Source: an uncultured Lachnospiraceae bacterium (GTDB taxonomy: Bacteria > Bacillota > Clostridia > Lachnospirales > Lachnospiraceae). Taken from it: DNA of 59,764 bases. Below the pieces are notes generated by a model. The model was not told where the DNA came from. It saw only the letters and a list, made by a program, of their open reading frames with translations, and made no database searches. Every line of letters begins with the position of its first letter. The stretch's first letter is position 1. Of this stretch, positions 37,951 through 47,362 are shown piece after piece. The DNA is taken from contig CAMVPR010000013.1 in NCBI GenBank assembly GCA_947169385.1, forward strand, positions 1 through 59,764, given 5' to 3'. A program made the position numbers and the translations under genes.

Positions 37951-38955
37951 CTAGTAAACATATGTATATGCGTGTACATAGCAATTCTTGTCTGAGCTCT
38001 TCTTCTTGCCTTTAACCTTAACATTGGCAACTATCGCGATATAATAACCGCCTGTTGTAGCTGAACCACTAGTGTTAATGCCCTTAATAGTATAAGTAGT
38101 CTTCTTGACTGTCTTCTTCTTCTTCATAGAATCCTTAGTCTTACCACCATATACTGTGTAAGAAACCGCTCCTTTAACCTTCTTCCACTTCATCTTAACT
38201 GAAGACTTCTTAACATCCTTATTCTGAGTGGTAAGAGTTGGCTGAGGAACAAATATAGCTGTCTTAGATGCGGTTGACCATGGGCCATAGTACTTCTGAC
38301 CTATCTTATCGCCACCTGTAAAGGTGTTATATCCTCTTACACGAACATAGTATGCTGATGATCTCTTAACTCCATAGAATGTGTAAGTATCATTCATAGA
38401 TTCAGCTTCGGCATCTGTCAATGTTTTAGATTGAACCACTTTACCCTTTGCGCTCACAAGTTGAACCTGAATACCCTCTGCCAATGGATAATTCCATCCT
38501 GTTTTAACACTGTAATCGCCCGCAGTAGCACCAGCAGGTTCAGCTAAAATGCCTACTATCTTAGTCTTCTTAGGTGTTACAAATGTGCTTCCTGATTCAC
38601 CGGTTAATCCACTTGCATCTATAGGCGCAACAGTAACATAATAACTCGCCTTTCCAAGACCTTTAATCTTGTACTTAGTAGTCTCGGCACCAACAGTTAC
38701 ATTCGTATATTCTCCAATGTACTTGCCATTAGCGTCTTTAGAAAGCTTTGATATATCAGCATACGAAATCAAATACTGACTTGCACCAACAACATTAGGC
38801 CACTGAATAGTAGTTGATGTAGTTGTAGCAGCAATTGTATACACCTGTCCTTTAAGTGAAAGCGAACTGTCTGCTGCCTTAGAGTTAACAGGATTATAAA
38901 GCCCTAAAACCAAAGCAAGCGAAAGTGCCAGAGCAACAATCTTCTTAATCTTCAT
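37951..38955 (-). CDS. Secreted protein with fibronectin type III-like domains
   Basis: A 334-residue protein with a signal peptide (MKIKKIVALALSLALVLGLY, cleavage near NSKAA). Three beta-sandwich modules of FN3 type follow at about 35-130, 130-235 and 240-330. Typical strands are TTIQWPNVVGASQYLISY, ASYYVTVAPID and VKMKWKKVKGAVSYTVYG. The last module is very basic (KKKKTVKK). There is no anchor, so it is probably released or bound to the wall by charge. AGGAGG lies before the ATG. It is first in the series with DUF5685 and DnaJ-like genes, a surprising mix of secreted and cytosolic products. Confidence 0.85.
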   Translation of the reverse strand: MKIKKIVALALSLALVLGLYNPVNSKAADSSLSLKGQVYTIAATTTSTTIQWPNVVGASQYLISYADISKLSKDANGKYIGEYTNVTVGAETTKYKIKGLGKASYYVTVAPIDASGLTGESGSTFVTPKKTKIVGILAEPAGATAGDYSVKTGWNYPLAEGIQVQLVSAKGKVVQSKTLTDAEAESMNDTYTFYGVKRSSAYYVRVRGYNTFTGGDKIGQKYYGPWSTASKTAIFVPQPTLTTQNKDVKKSSVKMKWKKVKGAVSYTVYGGKTKDSMKKKKTVKKTTYTIKGINTSGSATTGGYYIAIVANVKVKGKKKSSDKNCYVHAYTYVY

Positions 38956-38990
38956 ATAATAATTCCTCCTTTAATAAAAAAAGCTACTGC

Positions 38991-39022
38991 AAAAATCAGT
39001 ATACCAAACAATACTGATTTTT
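38991..39022 (-). terminator. Intrinsic terminator of the kinase-symporter-FIST operon
   Basis: AAAAATCAGTAT and ATACTGATTTTT pair perfectly over 12 positions with an 8-base loop. A T run at the stem end and another T-rich stretch follow on the minus strand. Confidence 0.8.
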
Positions 39023-39046
39023 ACAACAGCAACAACACTCACATAA

Positions 39047-40009
39047 TTACAAAATCTCGCAGTAAACCAAAGTCTGATTAAGCAGCTGATATGCTATCTC
39101 GCCAAATGTAACCGGACCTACGTAAGGCAGAATCTTCTCTCCCTCTAAACTACAATTTAAGTAATTCAATATACAGTTACATGAGAACACAGGATTCTTA
39201 TCTCCTGCCTGGTTAACCTTATCTCTAAATTCCGAAGCATAGTCATTAATCTTAACTGCAAAGCGATATTCAATATCTTTAAATACCGGCGCGTAAAAAT
39301 CAACTCTGTCTTCGCCCACTTCCTTAATCGAAGTGTTAATGTAAGAACCATTGTAATCAGCCACCAACGGCATGCCGGCATCAATACCTTTATCCTTGAT
39401 ATATTGGGCGAAGTTAAACTCCTCACCGTTAATCGTACATTTCTTAACGCCCAAATCATTATCGCTGAACTTAATTACAGGGTCGTTCTTGTCATCCTTG
39501 AATATGTTAATGATATTGATAAGCGCTGCCTTATCATCAGGAAGCTTGATATATAGAACAACCGCCTTGTCGGTATACGCCTCTCCGGTCGTTCCGTCAT
39601 AAACCTTAGCTGCATCACTGCTCTCTAAATCCATACCTGATATCCAACCAATAGTCGGATGCATCAAAAGCTCTTCTACCTCCGGAGCATCCTTGCCATA
39701 TTTAGCAGCAACATCAGAACCGTATGGCAAAATAATCATAGTGAGTCCATTGTCATAGCACTCTTCAACAATCTGAAAAACGTTGTATTTGCCGTATGAT
39801 GCGATACGTACTTCCTCAGCGTAATCGATTACGCTTACAAAGAGTTTATCTTTGGTAGTTATTCCACCTTCTTCTGCTATGAAATATGGTGTTGTTCCAC
39901 CTATCCAATTACCTTTAGGGAGCTTAGATAACAGCGAATCATCCGCTGCAATGTGTAATGCTTTACCGGAATTAATCAACTCAATAGTTTCTTCAAGTGT
40001 AATCAACAT
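39047..40009 (-). CDS. FIST-like / DUF6976-like ligand-binding protein
   Basis: A 320-residue cytosolic protein. The N-terminus has GNWIGGTTPYF, similar to the conserved glycine-rich turn of FIST domains and to the family I recall as DUF6976. The C-terminus has FSCNCILNYLNC and a closing GPVTFGEIAYQLLNQTLVY, which fits the FIST_C pattern (FSC..., GEI, NxT). FIST domains are predicted small-ligand sensors, possibly for amino acids. It is last in the operon with two hybrid kinases and a sodium:amino-acid symporter, which supports a sensing role. AGGAGG lies before the ATG. Family assignment is from remembered motifs only. Confidence 0.6.
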   Translation of the reverse strand: MLITLEETIELINSGKALHIAADDSLLSKLPKGNWIGGTTPYFIAEEGGITTKDKLFVSVIDYAEEVRIASYGKYNVFQIVEECYDNGLTMIILPYGSDVAAKYGKDAPEVEELLMHPTIGWISGMDLESSDAAKVYDGTTGEAYTDKAVVLYIKLPDDKAALINIINIFKDDKNDPVIKFSDNDLGVKKCTINGEEFNFAQYIKDKGIDAGMPLVADYNGSYINTSIKEVGEDRVDFYAPVFKDIEYRFAVKINDYASEFRDKVNQAGDKNPVFSCNCILNYLNCSLEGEKILPYVGPVTFGEIAYQLLNQTLVYCEIL

Positions 40010-40039
40010 ATAAAAAACCTCCTTATAGTAAATATATTC

Positions 40040-40258
40040 CTACAATTTAGCGATATTTGAAAAATCCACCTTCGCTATTATCGGACTCTTCGCTGCGAAC
40101 TGTTCTATCTCCTCCATACACGCATCCATGTTGGAAGGATCATCTAGAACTTTCTTCTGCATCTTAGTTATAAGCATGTTCAATGCAAGATTAGAAGATG
40201 TGTATATAAGTTCTCCGGAAAGAATCTTAACCATCTTCTCACGTACTATATCTTTCAT
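40040..40258 (-). CDS. 72-residue protein of unknown function
   Basis: A small soluble protein, mostly helical, beginning MKDIVREKMVKILSGELIYT and ending VDFSNIAKL. There are no membrane helices or cysteine clusters; one Cys lies in the middle. AAAGGAGG sits 8 bases before the ATG at 40258, and the spacing to both neighbours (21 and 30 bases) places it in the operon. I do not recognise it. It could be an adaptor for the FIST-like protein or the kinases. Confidence 0.75.
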   Translation of the reverse strand: MKDIVREKMVKILSGELIYTSSNLALNMLITKMQKKVLDDPSNMDACMEEIEQFAAKSPIIAKVDFSNIAKL

Positions 40259-40279
40259 CAAACCATCCTCCTTTCGTAA

Positions 40280-41803
40280 TCAATCAGCACCTTTACTTAT
40301 TGCCCTACAAGCCTCCTTTTGTATGTCAGAATCATAAGAAAGCATCGGTTCTATATCCTTGCCCTTCACTCTTCTATCCATGTAGTTTTTGGTCAGTTTT
40401 ATAATAAGCGGCGATAATGATACAATTCCAATAAGGTTAGGAATCATCATCAAACCGTTAAAAGTATCGGAGATGTCCCACGCGAGATTGGATTCCATCA
40501 CCGCACCAAATATTATCAACATAATAAATATAACCCTGTATATTTTAGCACAAGTCAGGCCAAAAAGATACTCTGTAGCTTTCGCTCCGTAAAATGACCA
40601 TCCCATAACGGTTGTAAATGCAAACAGCGTGATTGCAATAACAACAAACCACTCACCCGGCTTACCGAATGTGTTGCCAAATGTCTGCGCAACCAAAGTT
40701 GCATCATTGATTCCCTCTTTAACCAATCCCGTCTTAAGATCGATTGCACCTGAACTTAAGACAACAACCGCAGTCATGGTACATATTACGATAGTATCAA
40801 GAAATACCTCTGCAATACCCCACATTCCCTGTCTGACCGGCTCTCTTACACTCGAATTAGAGTGAACCATAACCGAAGAACCAAGTCCGGCTTCATTAGA
40901 GAACACACCTCTCTTACAACCGTTCTTAATCGTGACAAATGCAAGCTGCACTGCGCTACCCGCTGCTCCACCTTTAACTGCCGCAGGTCCCAAAGCAAAC
41001 TTAAATATCGATCCAAACACTGCCGGAATAGCTGAAAAATGTATCAGGATTACAAGCAAACATCCTGCCACATATACAATTGCCATAAGCGGTATCATTT
41101 TCTCAGAAAATGCTGCAAGTCTTCTAAATCCGCCTTTTAAGATAAATGCAGTCGTTGCCATTAACACCAAACCGATGAACCAGTCTACACCGGGACGACC
41201 CATAAATTCACCGACATGAACATGTGACAAGAATGTCGTCTCAAAATTAATTGTAATCTTGTTAATCTGGCTCATATTACCTATACCGAATGAGGCAAGC
41301 ATTGTGAATAAACAAAACAGCACACCTAGAGTCCTTCCAAGCAATCTGCAGTGTTTCTTAGAACCTAAACCATCCTGAAGATAGTACATCGCGCCACCGG
41401 ACCACGCACCTTCACTGTTGCGTCGCCTGTAATATAATCCTAGGACATTCTCTGAATACTTAACCATCATTCCAAAGAAAGCGGCAACCCACATCCAGAA
41501 AACAGCACCAGGACCTCCTATACATATAGCAGTAGATACTCCCGCTATATTACCGGTTCCTATCGTAGCACAAAGTGCCGTACAAAACGCCCTATACTGT
41601 GATAACGCGCCGGCATCATTGATGACTCGTCCTTCCTTTCTGATTGAACCAAAAGTCTTACTAAACCAATGCTTAAGGTGTGTAATCTGAAAGAAACCCG
41701 TAATTACTGTACAGATAAGACCCGTTCCAATCAAAAGTGAAAGTCCGAAAGTACCCCATGCAAAGCCGTTAACGGCATCGTTTATTTTAATAATATTATC
41801 CAT
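40280..41803 (-). CDS. Sodium:alanine/glycine symporter, AGCS family
   Basis: A 507-residue transporter with about eleven helices. Family motifs are present: GTGNIAGVSTAICIGGPGAVFWMW in the first half (seen at residues about 79-102), NEAGLGSSVMVHSN in the middle, and AFTTVMGWSFYGAKATEYLFG near the end. It takes up alanine, glycine or a similar amino acid with sodium across the cytoplasmic membrane. It lies 20 bases after the DegV-type hybrid kinase gene in the same operon, which suggests that the kinases sense its substrate or flux. Confidence 0.93.
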   Translation of the reverse strand: MDNIIKINDAVNGFAWGTFGLSLLIGTGLICTVITGFFQITHLKHWFSKTFGSIRKEGRVINDAGALSQYRAFCTALCATIGTGNIAGVSTAICIGGPGAVFWMWVAAFFGMMVKYSENVLGLYYRRRNSEGAWSGGAMYYLQDGLGSKKHCRLLGRTLGVLFCLFTMLASFGIGNMSQINKITINFETTFLSHVHVGEFMGRPGVDWFIGLVLMATTAFILKGGFRRLAAFSEKMIPLMAIVYVAGCLLVILIHFSAIPAVFGSIFKFALGPAAVKGGAAGSAVQLAFVTIKNGCKRGVFSNEAGLGSSVMVHSNSSVREPVRQGMWGIAEVFLDTIVICTMTAVVVLSSGAIDLKTGLVKEGINDATLVAQTFGNTFGKPGEWFVVIAITLFAFTTVMGWSFYGAKATEYLFGLTCAKIYRVIFIMLIIFGAVMESNLAWDISDTFNGLMMIPNLIGIVSLSPLIIKLTKNYMDRRVKGKDIEPMLSYDSDIQKEACRAISKGAD

Positions 41804-41823
41804 ATAAGCACCTTACTTTTCAA

Positions 41824-44800
41824 TTAACTTTTAAGAGCTGCTATTATTCCGTCATAGTCGAAGTTATCAACGCTCTTATAAATCGCATCGAACTTGTCTT
41901 TCTCACTGTCCGGAATAGCATAATCTTTAAGTTCATTTAATATCTCCTCAACCTCATCGAGATTCATGGCCTCCGCTGCGCTCAAAAGTCCTTCATAGGC
42001 ACTCTCTATCAAGAACTCATCAGCAACCGGCTTAGCATCCTCAGCTCCTTCAGCACCATCCTTAGAAAAAATCTCGCTAAGCACATCGTTGAAGTTCAAG
42101 TATTCTTCCATAAATGGAGTATGATGCTCGCTGATGTAGTCGATATTCTTCTCTTTGCCTGCATTTTCAAGGCGCTGCGCTTCCTCAGAAAGCTCCATCG
42201 CACCTATAAGCTTGGCCGAACTCTTAAGAGCGTGAACTTTGATTGTATAATTCTCCCAATCTTCAGATGTATAATATCCATCAATCTCTTTATATTTCTC
42301 ATCGATTGAGTCGTAGAATATCTCAAGCACCGTCTTAAACGCATCTTCAGAACCACTGTTGGTAATAGCAATATCCGCATCAATGTTAGGAATATTGTAA
42401 TACCATGGTTTCTCAGCCTCAGACTCTGATACAATCTCAGGTTCTGAGTATGAATATTCGTCAAATGCAGCCGTCTCGTCAATCTCATCCTCTAAGATCT
42501 CATCATCTTTCGGTTCTTCGTAATCATCTATAATATCCTCACTAAAGTAAGAACCTAAGTTGTAAGACTTATTACTCTTTACGAAATATAAAATACCAAA
42601 TGTACCAGGACCACAGTTAGCAGAAATAGCTGCTGATGCCTGTTTAAACACTACATGCTCAAAGTACGCATACTTACGAATCTCGTCCTTAATCCACAAC
42701 AATGTCTTCATAGGAACATCCACATAGGTGATAAATACCACATCAGAGTCGGGAATAACATCTACAGGAAATGCTTTCTTGATGTAGCTGTTATACGCCC
42801 TCTTCTTGTTACCCATCCACATGCCACCTATAACTGACCTATCATTCTTAACCATGAGACAAGGATGTAATTCAAGCGCCTCAGCCATCTTATGAACTCT
42901 ATTGGATACAAGTCCCCTCTGCGCCATATACTTGGTCTTGTCTATTACAAAACTGCACTTCAAACGCTTCTTAACACTTTCAAGCTCCTGAACTATCTCT
43001 TCAACAGAAAGATTCTGATGAGCAAGCTTGTTGGCAATCATAACAAGTATACCGGTCGCACTCGACAGACACTCAGAGTTAATTACGATAACATTGTCAA
43101 ATGATTTCGCTGCCTCAGAAGCAATCCTATAATCCAGACTCATACTTGTAGTCAACGCTATATGAATAAGATAATGTGCTTTCTTTAAATTCTCTGCAAA
43201 GAACTCGGTGTACATTTCTTCATCAGGCGGAGAAGATACAGCGTTACCACCAGATTCAATGTAACGAACAAGGTCACTTGCATCCATCTGCACTCCGTCT
43301 TTAAATACACCTTCATCAGTATGTACTTCAAACGGTAAAATACTTAAGTTGTTCTCTATAATGATATTATGAGGAAGGTCACACATACTTGTCGACGTAA
43401 CCATAACAGGTACCTTACTCTTGTATGCAGCCGCGGCATTTATGTCTTCGTGCATACTCATCATCTTTTCACTTAAGATAACCTTTTCTGACGGTATATA
43501 CTTAATAAGCGTCTTCTCAAGCGATTCTCCGGATACCGGCTTAACCAAATAGCCATCAAATCCCGCTCTCTTATACATGTCTATATTCTCGCTTCCCGCA
43601 TTAGCAGTGAGAATTACTATCGGAGTATTTCTGTTAAGTCCTCCGGACTGTTTCCTAATCTTCTCGTAACATTCAATACCGTCCATCTCTGGCATAAGAT
43701 GATCCATAAGGATAACATCATAATGTCGGGTTGTCGTCATATCAAGCGCAATTTTACCGCTTAACGCCTTATCAATAACCATCTCAGTATCAACGAGAAG
43801 CTTACTCTCAACCTCAAGGTTCATCTCATTGTCATCAACAATAAGAATCGCACCCTCAGGTGCTCTAAAACTACTCTCGTATTCATTAACCCTTACAGCC
43901 TTCTGATTACGAAGATTCAGCTCGCCAATCTCAGTTCTGTCTGATATACCCTGCTTAATGTTAATTGTAAATGTTGAACCTTCACCGTAAACACTGTTAA
44001 CATTGATGGTACCGTCCATAAGCTCCACAATCTGCTTAACGATACTGAGTCCTAATCCGGTACCTTCTATCATTCTATTCTTCTCTTGGTCAACACGCTT
44101 AAAGGCATCAAACAGATAAGGAAGTGCCTCCTTCTTGATTCCCATTCCTGTATCAGATACAGAAATGCTTAACTCAGCGCTGTCCTCTTCGATATTCTCG
44201 CACTCTATGTGCAATTCAACCGATCCATTCTTGGTGTACTTAACAGCGTTATTAAGAATATTAATGATAACCTGCTTGATTCTGACCTCATCACCATATA
44301 AGGTCGTAGGGACTTTAGGATCAACCGAAACATTAAATTCAAGTCCTTTATCGTGTGCTCTAAGCCATATCATATTAACTATCTCAGAGAGCATATCACC
44401 TATCTTATAATCGACAGGAACTATATCCATACTTCCGGCTTCCATCTTGGAGAAATCAAGAATATCATTTATAAGAGCCAAAAGCATCTTACCTGCACCC
44501 TGAATACCCGACGCATCCTTAACTACCTCCTCAGATGCGCTTGTATCTCTAAGTATAAGCTCATTAAGTCCTAATATAGAATTGATAGGAGTTCTGATCT
44601 CGTGGCTCATGCTCGAGAAGAACCTGTTCTGAGCTTTGGTAAGCTCTTCAGCTTTTTGAGCAGCTTCTCTTGCTCTTCTGTTCTCATCTATAAAAAGTGC
44701 CTTCTGGACAGAGCTCATCACGAACACTATGATACCTACTAAAACGATTGATATACATGAATCGATATAGAAGACATCCTTAGAGTGCTGAGCTATGTAT

Positions 44801-45246
44801 CTTGGATGATTATAATCAAGCCAATATCCCGCAATCGTTAATACTGAAAGTGAACAGAATGAAAAGACTCTTAGCTTACCGCTTACCACCGATCCGGTAT
44901 ATAAAAATGCGAATATAACCCATATAATTCCTCCGCCTCTTATTCCTCCGCCGAACAAAAATAATGCAGGAAGTATAACAAATATAAGACCTAAAACTAT
45001 AACAACGCATGCTACATTAAGCTTATTAACATGTAGGCATACAAATGACAAAATGGGAACAAATATAAGAGTAGCAATGAGAGTTATAATCTCTCCTCTA
45101 TTCTCACCTGTAAAAAAATCTCCGATAAGTGCTATAAACACAACTATTTCTGATATCAATGTAAACCAAAGGAATATACGCTCTGAGAAGTCCCTGTTGT
45201 AATCACTTATTGCATCTCTAAAGGTATTAATCAATCTGCCTATCAT
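41824..45246 (-). CDS. Hybrid histidine kinase with receiver, DegV-like and HPt domains
   Basis: A 1140-residue protein. About six or seven membrane helices lie in residues 20-185, then a HisKA domain with the phospho-His near 213 (SMSHEIRTPINSI). The ATPase domain has NILNNAVKYTK and GTGLGLSIVKQ. The receiver has Asp near 514 (VILMDHLMPEMDG). Residues about 610-900 match the DegV/FakB fold: VTSTSMCDLPHNIIIENN, then KDGVQMDASDLVRYI, SSPPDEEMY, LTTSMSLDYRIASEAA, and GILVMIANKLA. An HPt domain has its His near 1005 (HALKSSAKLIGA). DegV proteins bind fatty acids; the SGT pocket motif is altered here. The start overlaps the previous kinase gene (ATGA). Confidence 0.88.
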   Translation of the reverse strand: MIGRLINTFRDAISDYNRDFSERIFLWFTLISEIVVFIALIGDFFTGENRGEIITLIATLIFVPILSFVCLHVNKLNVACVVIVLGLIFVILPALFLFGGGIRGGGIIWVIFAFLYTGSVVSGKLRVFSFCSLSVLTIAGYWLDYNHPRYIAQHSKDVFYIDSCISIVLVGIIVFVMSSVQKALFIDENRRAREAAQKAEELTKAQNRFFSSMSHEIRTPINSILGLNELILRDTSASEEVVKDASGIQGAGKMLLALINDILDFSKMEAGSMDIVPVDYKIGDMLSEIVNMIWLRAHDKGLEFNVSVDPKVPTTLYGDEVRIKQVIINILNNAVKYTKNGSVELHIECENIEEDSAELSISVSDTGMGIKKEALPYLFDAFKRVDQEKNRMIEGTGLGLSIVKQIVELMDGTINVNSVYGEGSTFTINIKQGISDRTEIGELNLRNQKAVRVNEYESSFRAPEGAILIVDDNEMNLEVESKLLVDTEMVIDKALSGKIALDMTTTRHYDVILMDHLMPEMDGIECYEKIRKQSGGLNRNTPIVILTANAGSENIDMYKRAGFDGYLVKPVSGESLEKTLIKYIPSEKVILSEKMMSMHEDINAAAAYKSKVPVMVTSTSMCDLPHNIIIENNLSILPFEVHTDEGVFKDGVQMDASDLVRYIESGGNAVSSPPDEEMYTEFFAENLKKAHYLIHIALTTSMSLDYRIASEAAKSFDNVIVINSECLSSATGILVMIANKLAHQNLSVEEIVQELESVKKRLKCSFVIDKTKYMAQRGLVSNRVHKMAEALELHPCLMVKNDRSVIGGMWMGNKKRAYNSYIKKAFPVDVIPDSDVVFITYVDVPMKTLLWIKDEIRKYAYFEHVVFKQASAAISANCGPGTFGILYFVKSNKSYNLGSYFSEDIIDDYEEPKDDEILEDEIDETAAFDEYSYSEPEIVSESEAEKPWYYNIPNIDADIAITNSGSEDAFKTVLEIFYDSIDEKYKEIDGYYTSEDWENYTIKVHALKSSAKLIGAMELSEEAQRLENAGKEKNIDYISEHHTPFMEEYLNFNDVLSEIFSKDGAEGAEDAKPVADEFLIESAYEGLLSAAEAMNLDEVEEILNELKDYAIPDSEKDKFDAIYKSVDNFDYDGIIAALKS

Positions 45247-47291
45247 AGCTTCTCACCTCCCCTATCAATCAAATACTCCGGAAGTTCTCTTAACATTACC
45301 CTCTCAAAATCTGATCTGTTAATAGGTTTTGCAACAAATCCGTCAAATCCTTCTCTTATAAACATCTCCCTTGCACCTGAAACAGCATTGGCAGTCAAAG
45401 CTATGACTACTATTGACTTGCCCACTTCACTGGCAATGCTCTTGATATTCTTCATTGCCTCAACACCGTCCATCTCAGGCATCATATGATCCATAAATAC
45501 TACATCGTAATCATTCTCTTTAAACTTCTTGATAGATTCCTTTCCACTTCCGGCGGTGTCAATAATCATTCCGTAATCATTAAATATTCCGGATGCAACC
45601 ACAAGATTCATCGGCTCGTCATCAACAACCAAAGCCTTAACCCCATTGAATTCAACCTTCTTTTGAGTGCTCACATCACCTACGCCACCCTTTTTACACT
45701 CTCCGTTCAATATCTTAAGCACCGGATATGCATAAAGAGGTTTAGGCATAACTATAATAGGCGCGTCAGGAGCCGGCTTAAAATCAGGGCCTGCAGACAC
45801 AACAAGAACAGCACCTTCCTCTGCAAGCACCTCAAAATAACCTTCATTTTCAAGGTATTCATCCTCGCCCATAAATATATAATTGGCGTTCATCTTATCC
45901 CTCAAACGCTCAACATCGTATACTGTCTCTGCAGAATACAAAGGCACGCGAATACCTGTTGCAAGATCGGATGCCATAACACGATAGAAATCGCGAAGTC
46001 TAGGCACTTTATACTTGTTAGGCTTAACATGGAATATAATTGCCTCATCAAAGCCTTTAGTCAACTTGAGACATGCCTCCTCGTTAACAACCTTCTGAGG
46101 AATTGTGACTCTTATCGTGGTTCCACGCTTCTTCTCACTCTCTATCTTGACAAAACCGCCCATTGAATGTGCAAATCCATAGACAATAAACAGTCCTAGT
46201 CCAACACCACCCGTGCTTCTGTTACGCTTCTTATTAACCTGATACATACCCTCGGAGATAGATTGAATTGACTCAATATCCATGCCGACACCGGTATCTG
46301 TCATCTCTATACAAAGATTAACACCATAATCTGTAGTCTCAGAATACATTCTTACATAGATTCCGCCGCGTCTGGTGAACTTAACGGCATTATCAAGCAA
46401 ATGTCTGAATATCTTATGAAGCTTCCTGATATCTCCCTTCATCATCGTAGGAGTCTTAGGATCAAGATTAACGACCAATTCAAGCTTCTCGTGCCCGTCA
46501 ATTAGGTTGTAGCTGTTAACTACATCATTAATAAGAGAAAGTGACATATAGTCCTCTTCCTCAAGCAAGACCTTATCTCTCTTACACTCTGTGTAATCCT
46601 GAATATCTTCAATCTGGTACGCAAGCCTTATTCCTGCCTTCTTGATTGATTCCGCTTCCGTAATACTTCTCTTGATGAGAAGATCCGACATACCGTTAAC
46701 AACGTTAACAGGTGTTCTTAACTCATGGGAAATGTTAGAAAGGAAGTCATCCATATCCTTGTCATACTTGTCAATGCGCTCGTCCTTATAAGCGCTCTCT
46801 TCGATAATGTCACGCCTGTCACTGATTGTTTTGGTAGTAACAAAGTAGACAAGCAATACTGCTATGATATGAAGTAAAATTCTTGAAACAGTTAACTTAT
46901 CGTATGTGATATCAACATCACCTGATAAATTTAAAAGATGGAATGCTAAAATGACCAAAAACTCTGCCAATAAAACCCTCATCATGAAGACTTTGTCTAG
47001 AATCGAATACGCAGTCATAACCAAAGCCGTGACCAGAGCTACGTCGAATAGTGAAGTATTATGAATGCCATAGTAGAACACCACTAGAACGGCATAGAAA
47101 AAGTAATATATTATTCTGAGATTATATTCAAGCTTGCCTGACAGATGTACAATCCATAATGACGCGAACCCAAAAGCAACTACTATCGGCACCCAATATT
47201 CCCAGTGCATAAGAACATTCTCGATAATTAAGCCTATTGAGCTAAATGTAGTAAGCAGTATGATAAATTTCTCGTTTCTATCCTGACTCAT
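45243..47291 (-). CDS. Hybrid histidine kinase with pseudo-receiver and receiver
   Basis: A 682-residue protein. The N-terminal 165 residues form about six membrane helices. HisKA has its phospho-His near 191 (SNISHELRTPVNVV), and the ATPase domain has HLLDNAVKFTR and GVGLGLFIVYGFAHS. Residues about 400-535 look like a receiver that lost its acidic residues. A complete receiver follows (550-670) with Asp near 600 (VVFMDHMMPEMDG) and KPINRS. There is no HPt, so phosphate may pass to the HPt of the coupled second kinase. A promoter lies at 47329-47357. The GGGGAGGTGAG within its last codons is the ribosome site of the next gene. Confidence 0.9.
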   Translation of the reverse strand: MSQDRNEKFIILLTTFSSIGLIIENVLMHWEYWVPIVVAFGFASLWIVHLSGKLEYNLRIIYYFFYAVLVVFYYGIHNTSLFDVALVTALVMTAYSILDKVFMMRVLLAEFLVILAFHLLNLSGDVDITYDKLTVSRILLHIIAVLLVYFVTTKTISDRRDIIEESAYKDERIDKYDKDMDDFLSNISHELRTPVNVVNGMSDLLIKRSITEAESIKKAGIRLAYQIEDIQDYTECKRDKVLLEEEDYMSLSLINDVVNSYNLIDGHEKLELVVNLDPKTPTMMKGDIRKLHKIFRHLLDNAVKFTRRGGIYVRMYSETTDYGVNLCIEMTDTGVGMDIESIQSISEGMYQVNKKRNRSTGGVGLGLFIVYGFAHSMGGFVKIESEKKRGTTIRVTIPQKVVNEEACLKLTKGFDEAIIFHVKPNKYKVPRLRDFYRVMASDLATGIRVPLYSAETVYDVERLRDKMNANYIFMGEDEYLENEGYFEVLAEEGAVLVVSAGPDFKPAPDAPIIVMPKPLYAYPVLKILNGECKKGGVGDVSTQKKVEFNGVKALVVDDEPMNLVVASGIFNDYGMIIDTAGSGKESIKKFKENDYDVVFMDHMMPEMDGVEAMKNIKSIASEVGKSIVVIALTANAVSGAREMFIREGFDGFVAKPINRSDFERVMLRELPEYLIDRGGEKL

Positions 47292-47328
47292 AGTACACTC
47301 CCCTTTTTAGCGTTCTAAATACACTGCT

Positions 47329-47357
47329 ATTTTAACATTTTCCTCACACTTGTTCAA
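47329..47357 (-). promoter_or_regulatory. Sigma-A type promoter of the five-gene kinase operon
   Basis: Minus strand TTGAAC, 17 bases, TAAAAT, 37 bases before the first kinase ATG. Confidence 0.65.
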
Positions 47358-47362
47358 CAAAA

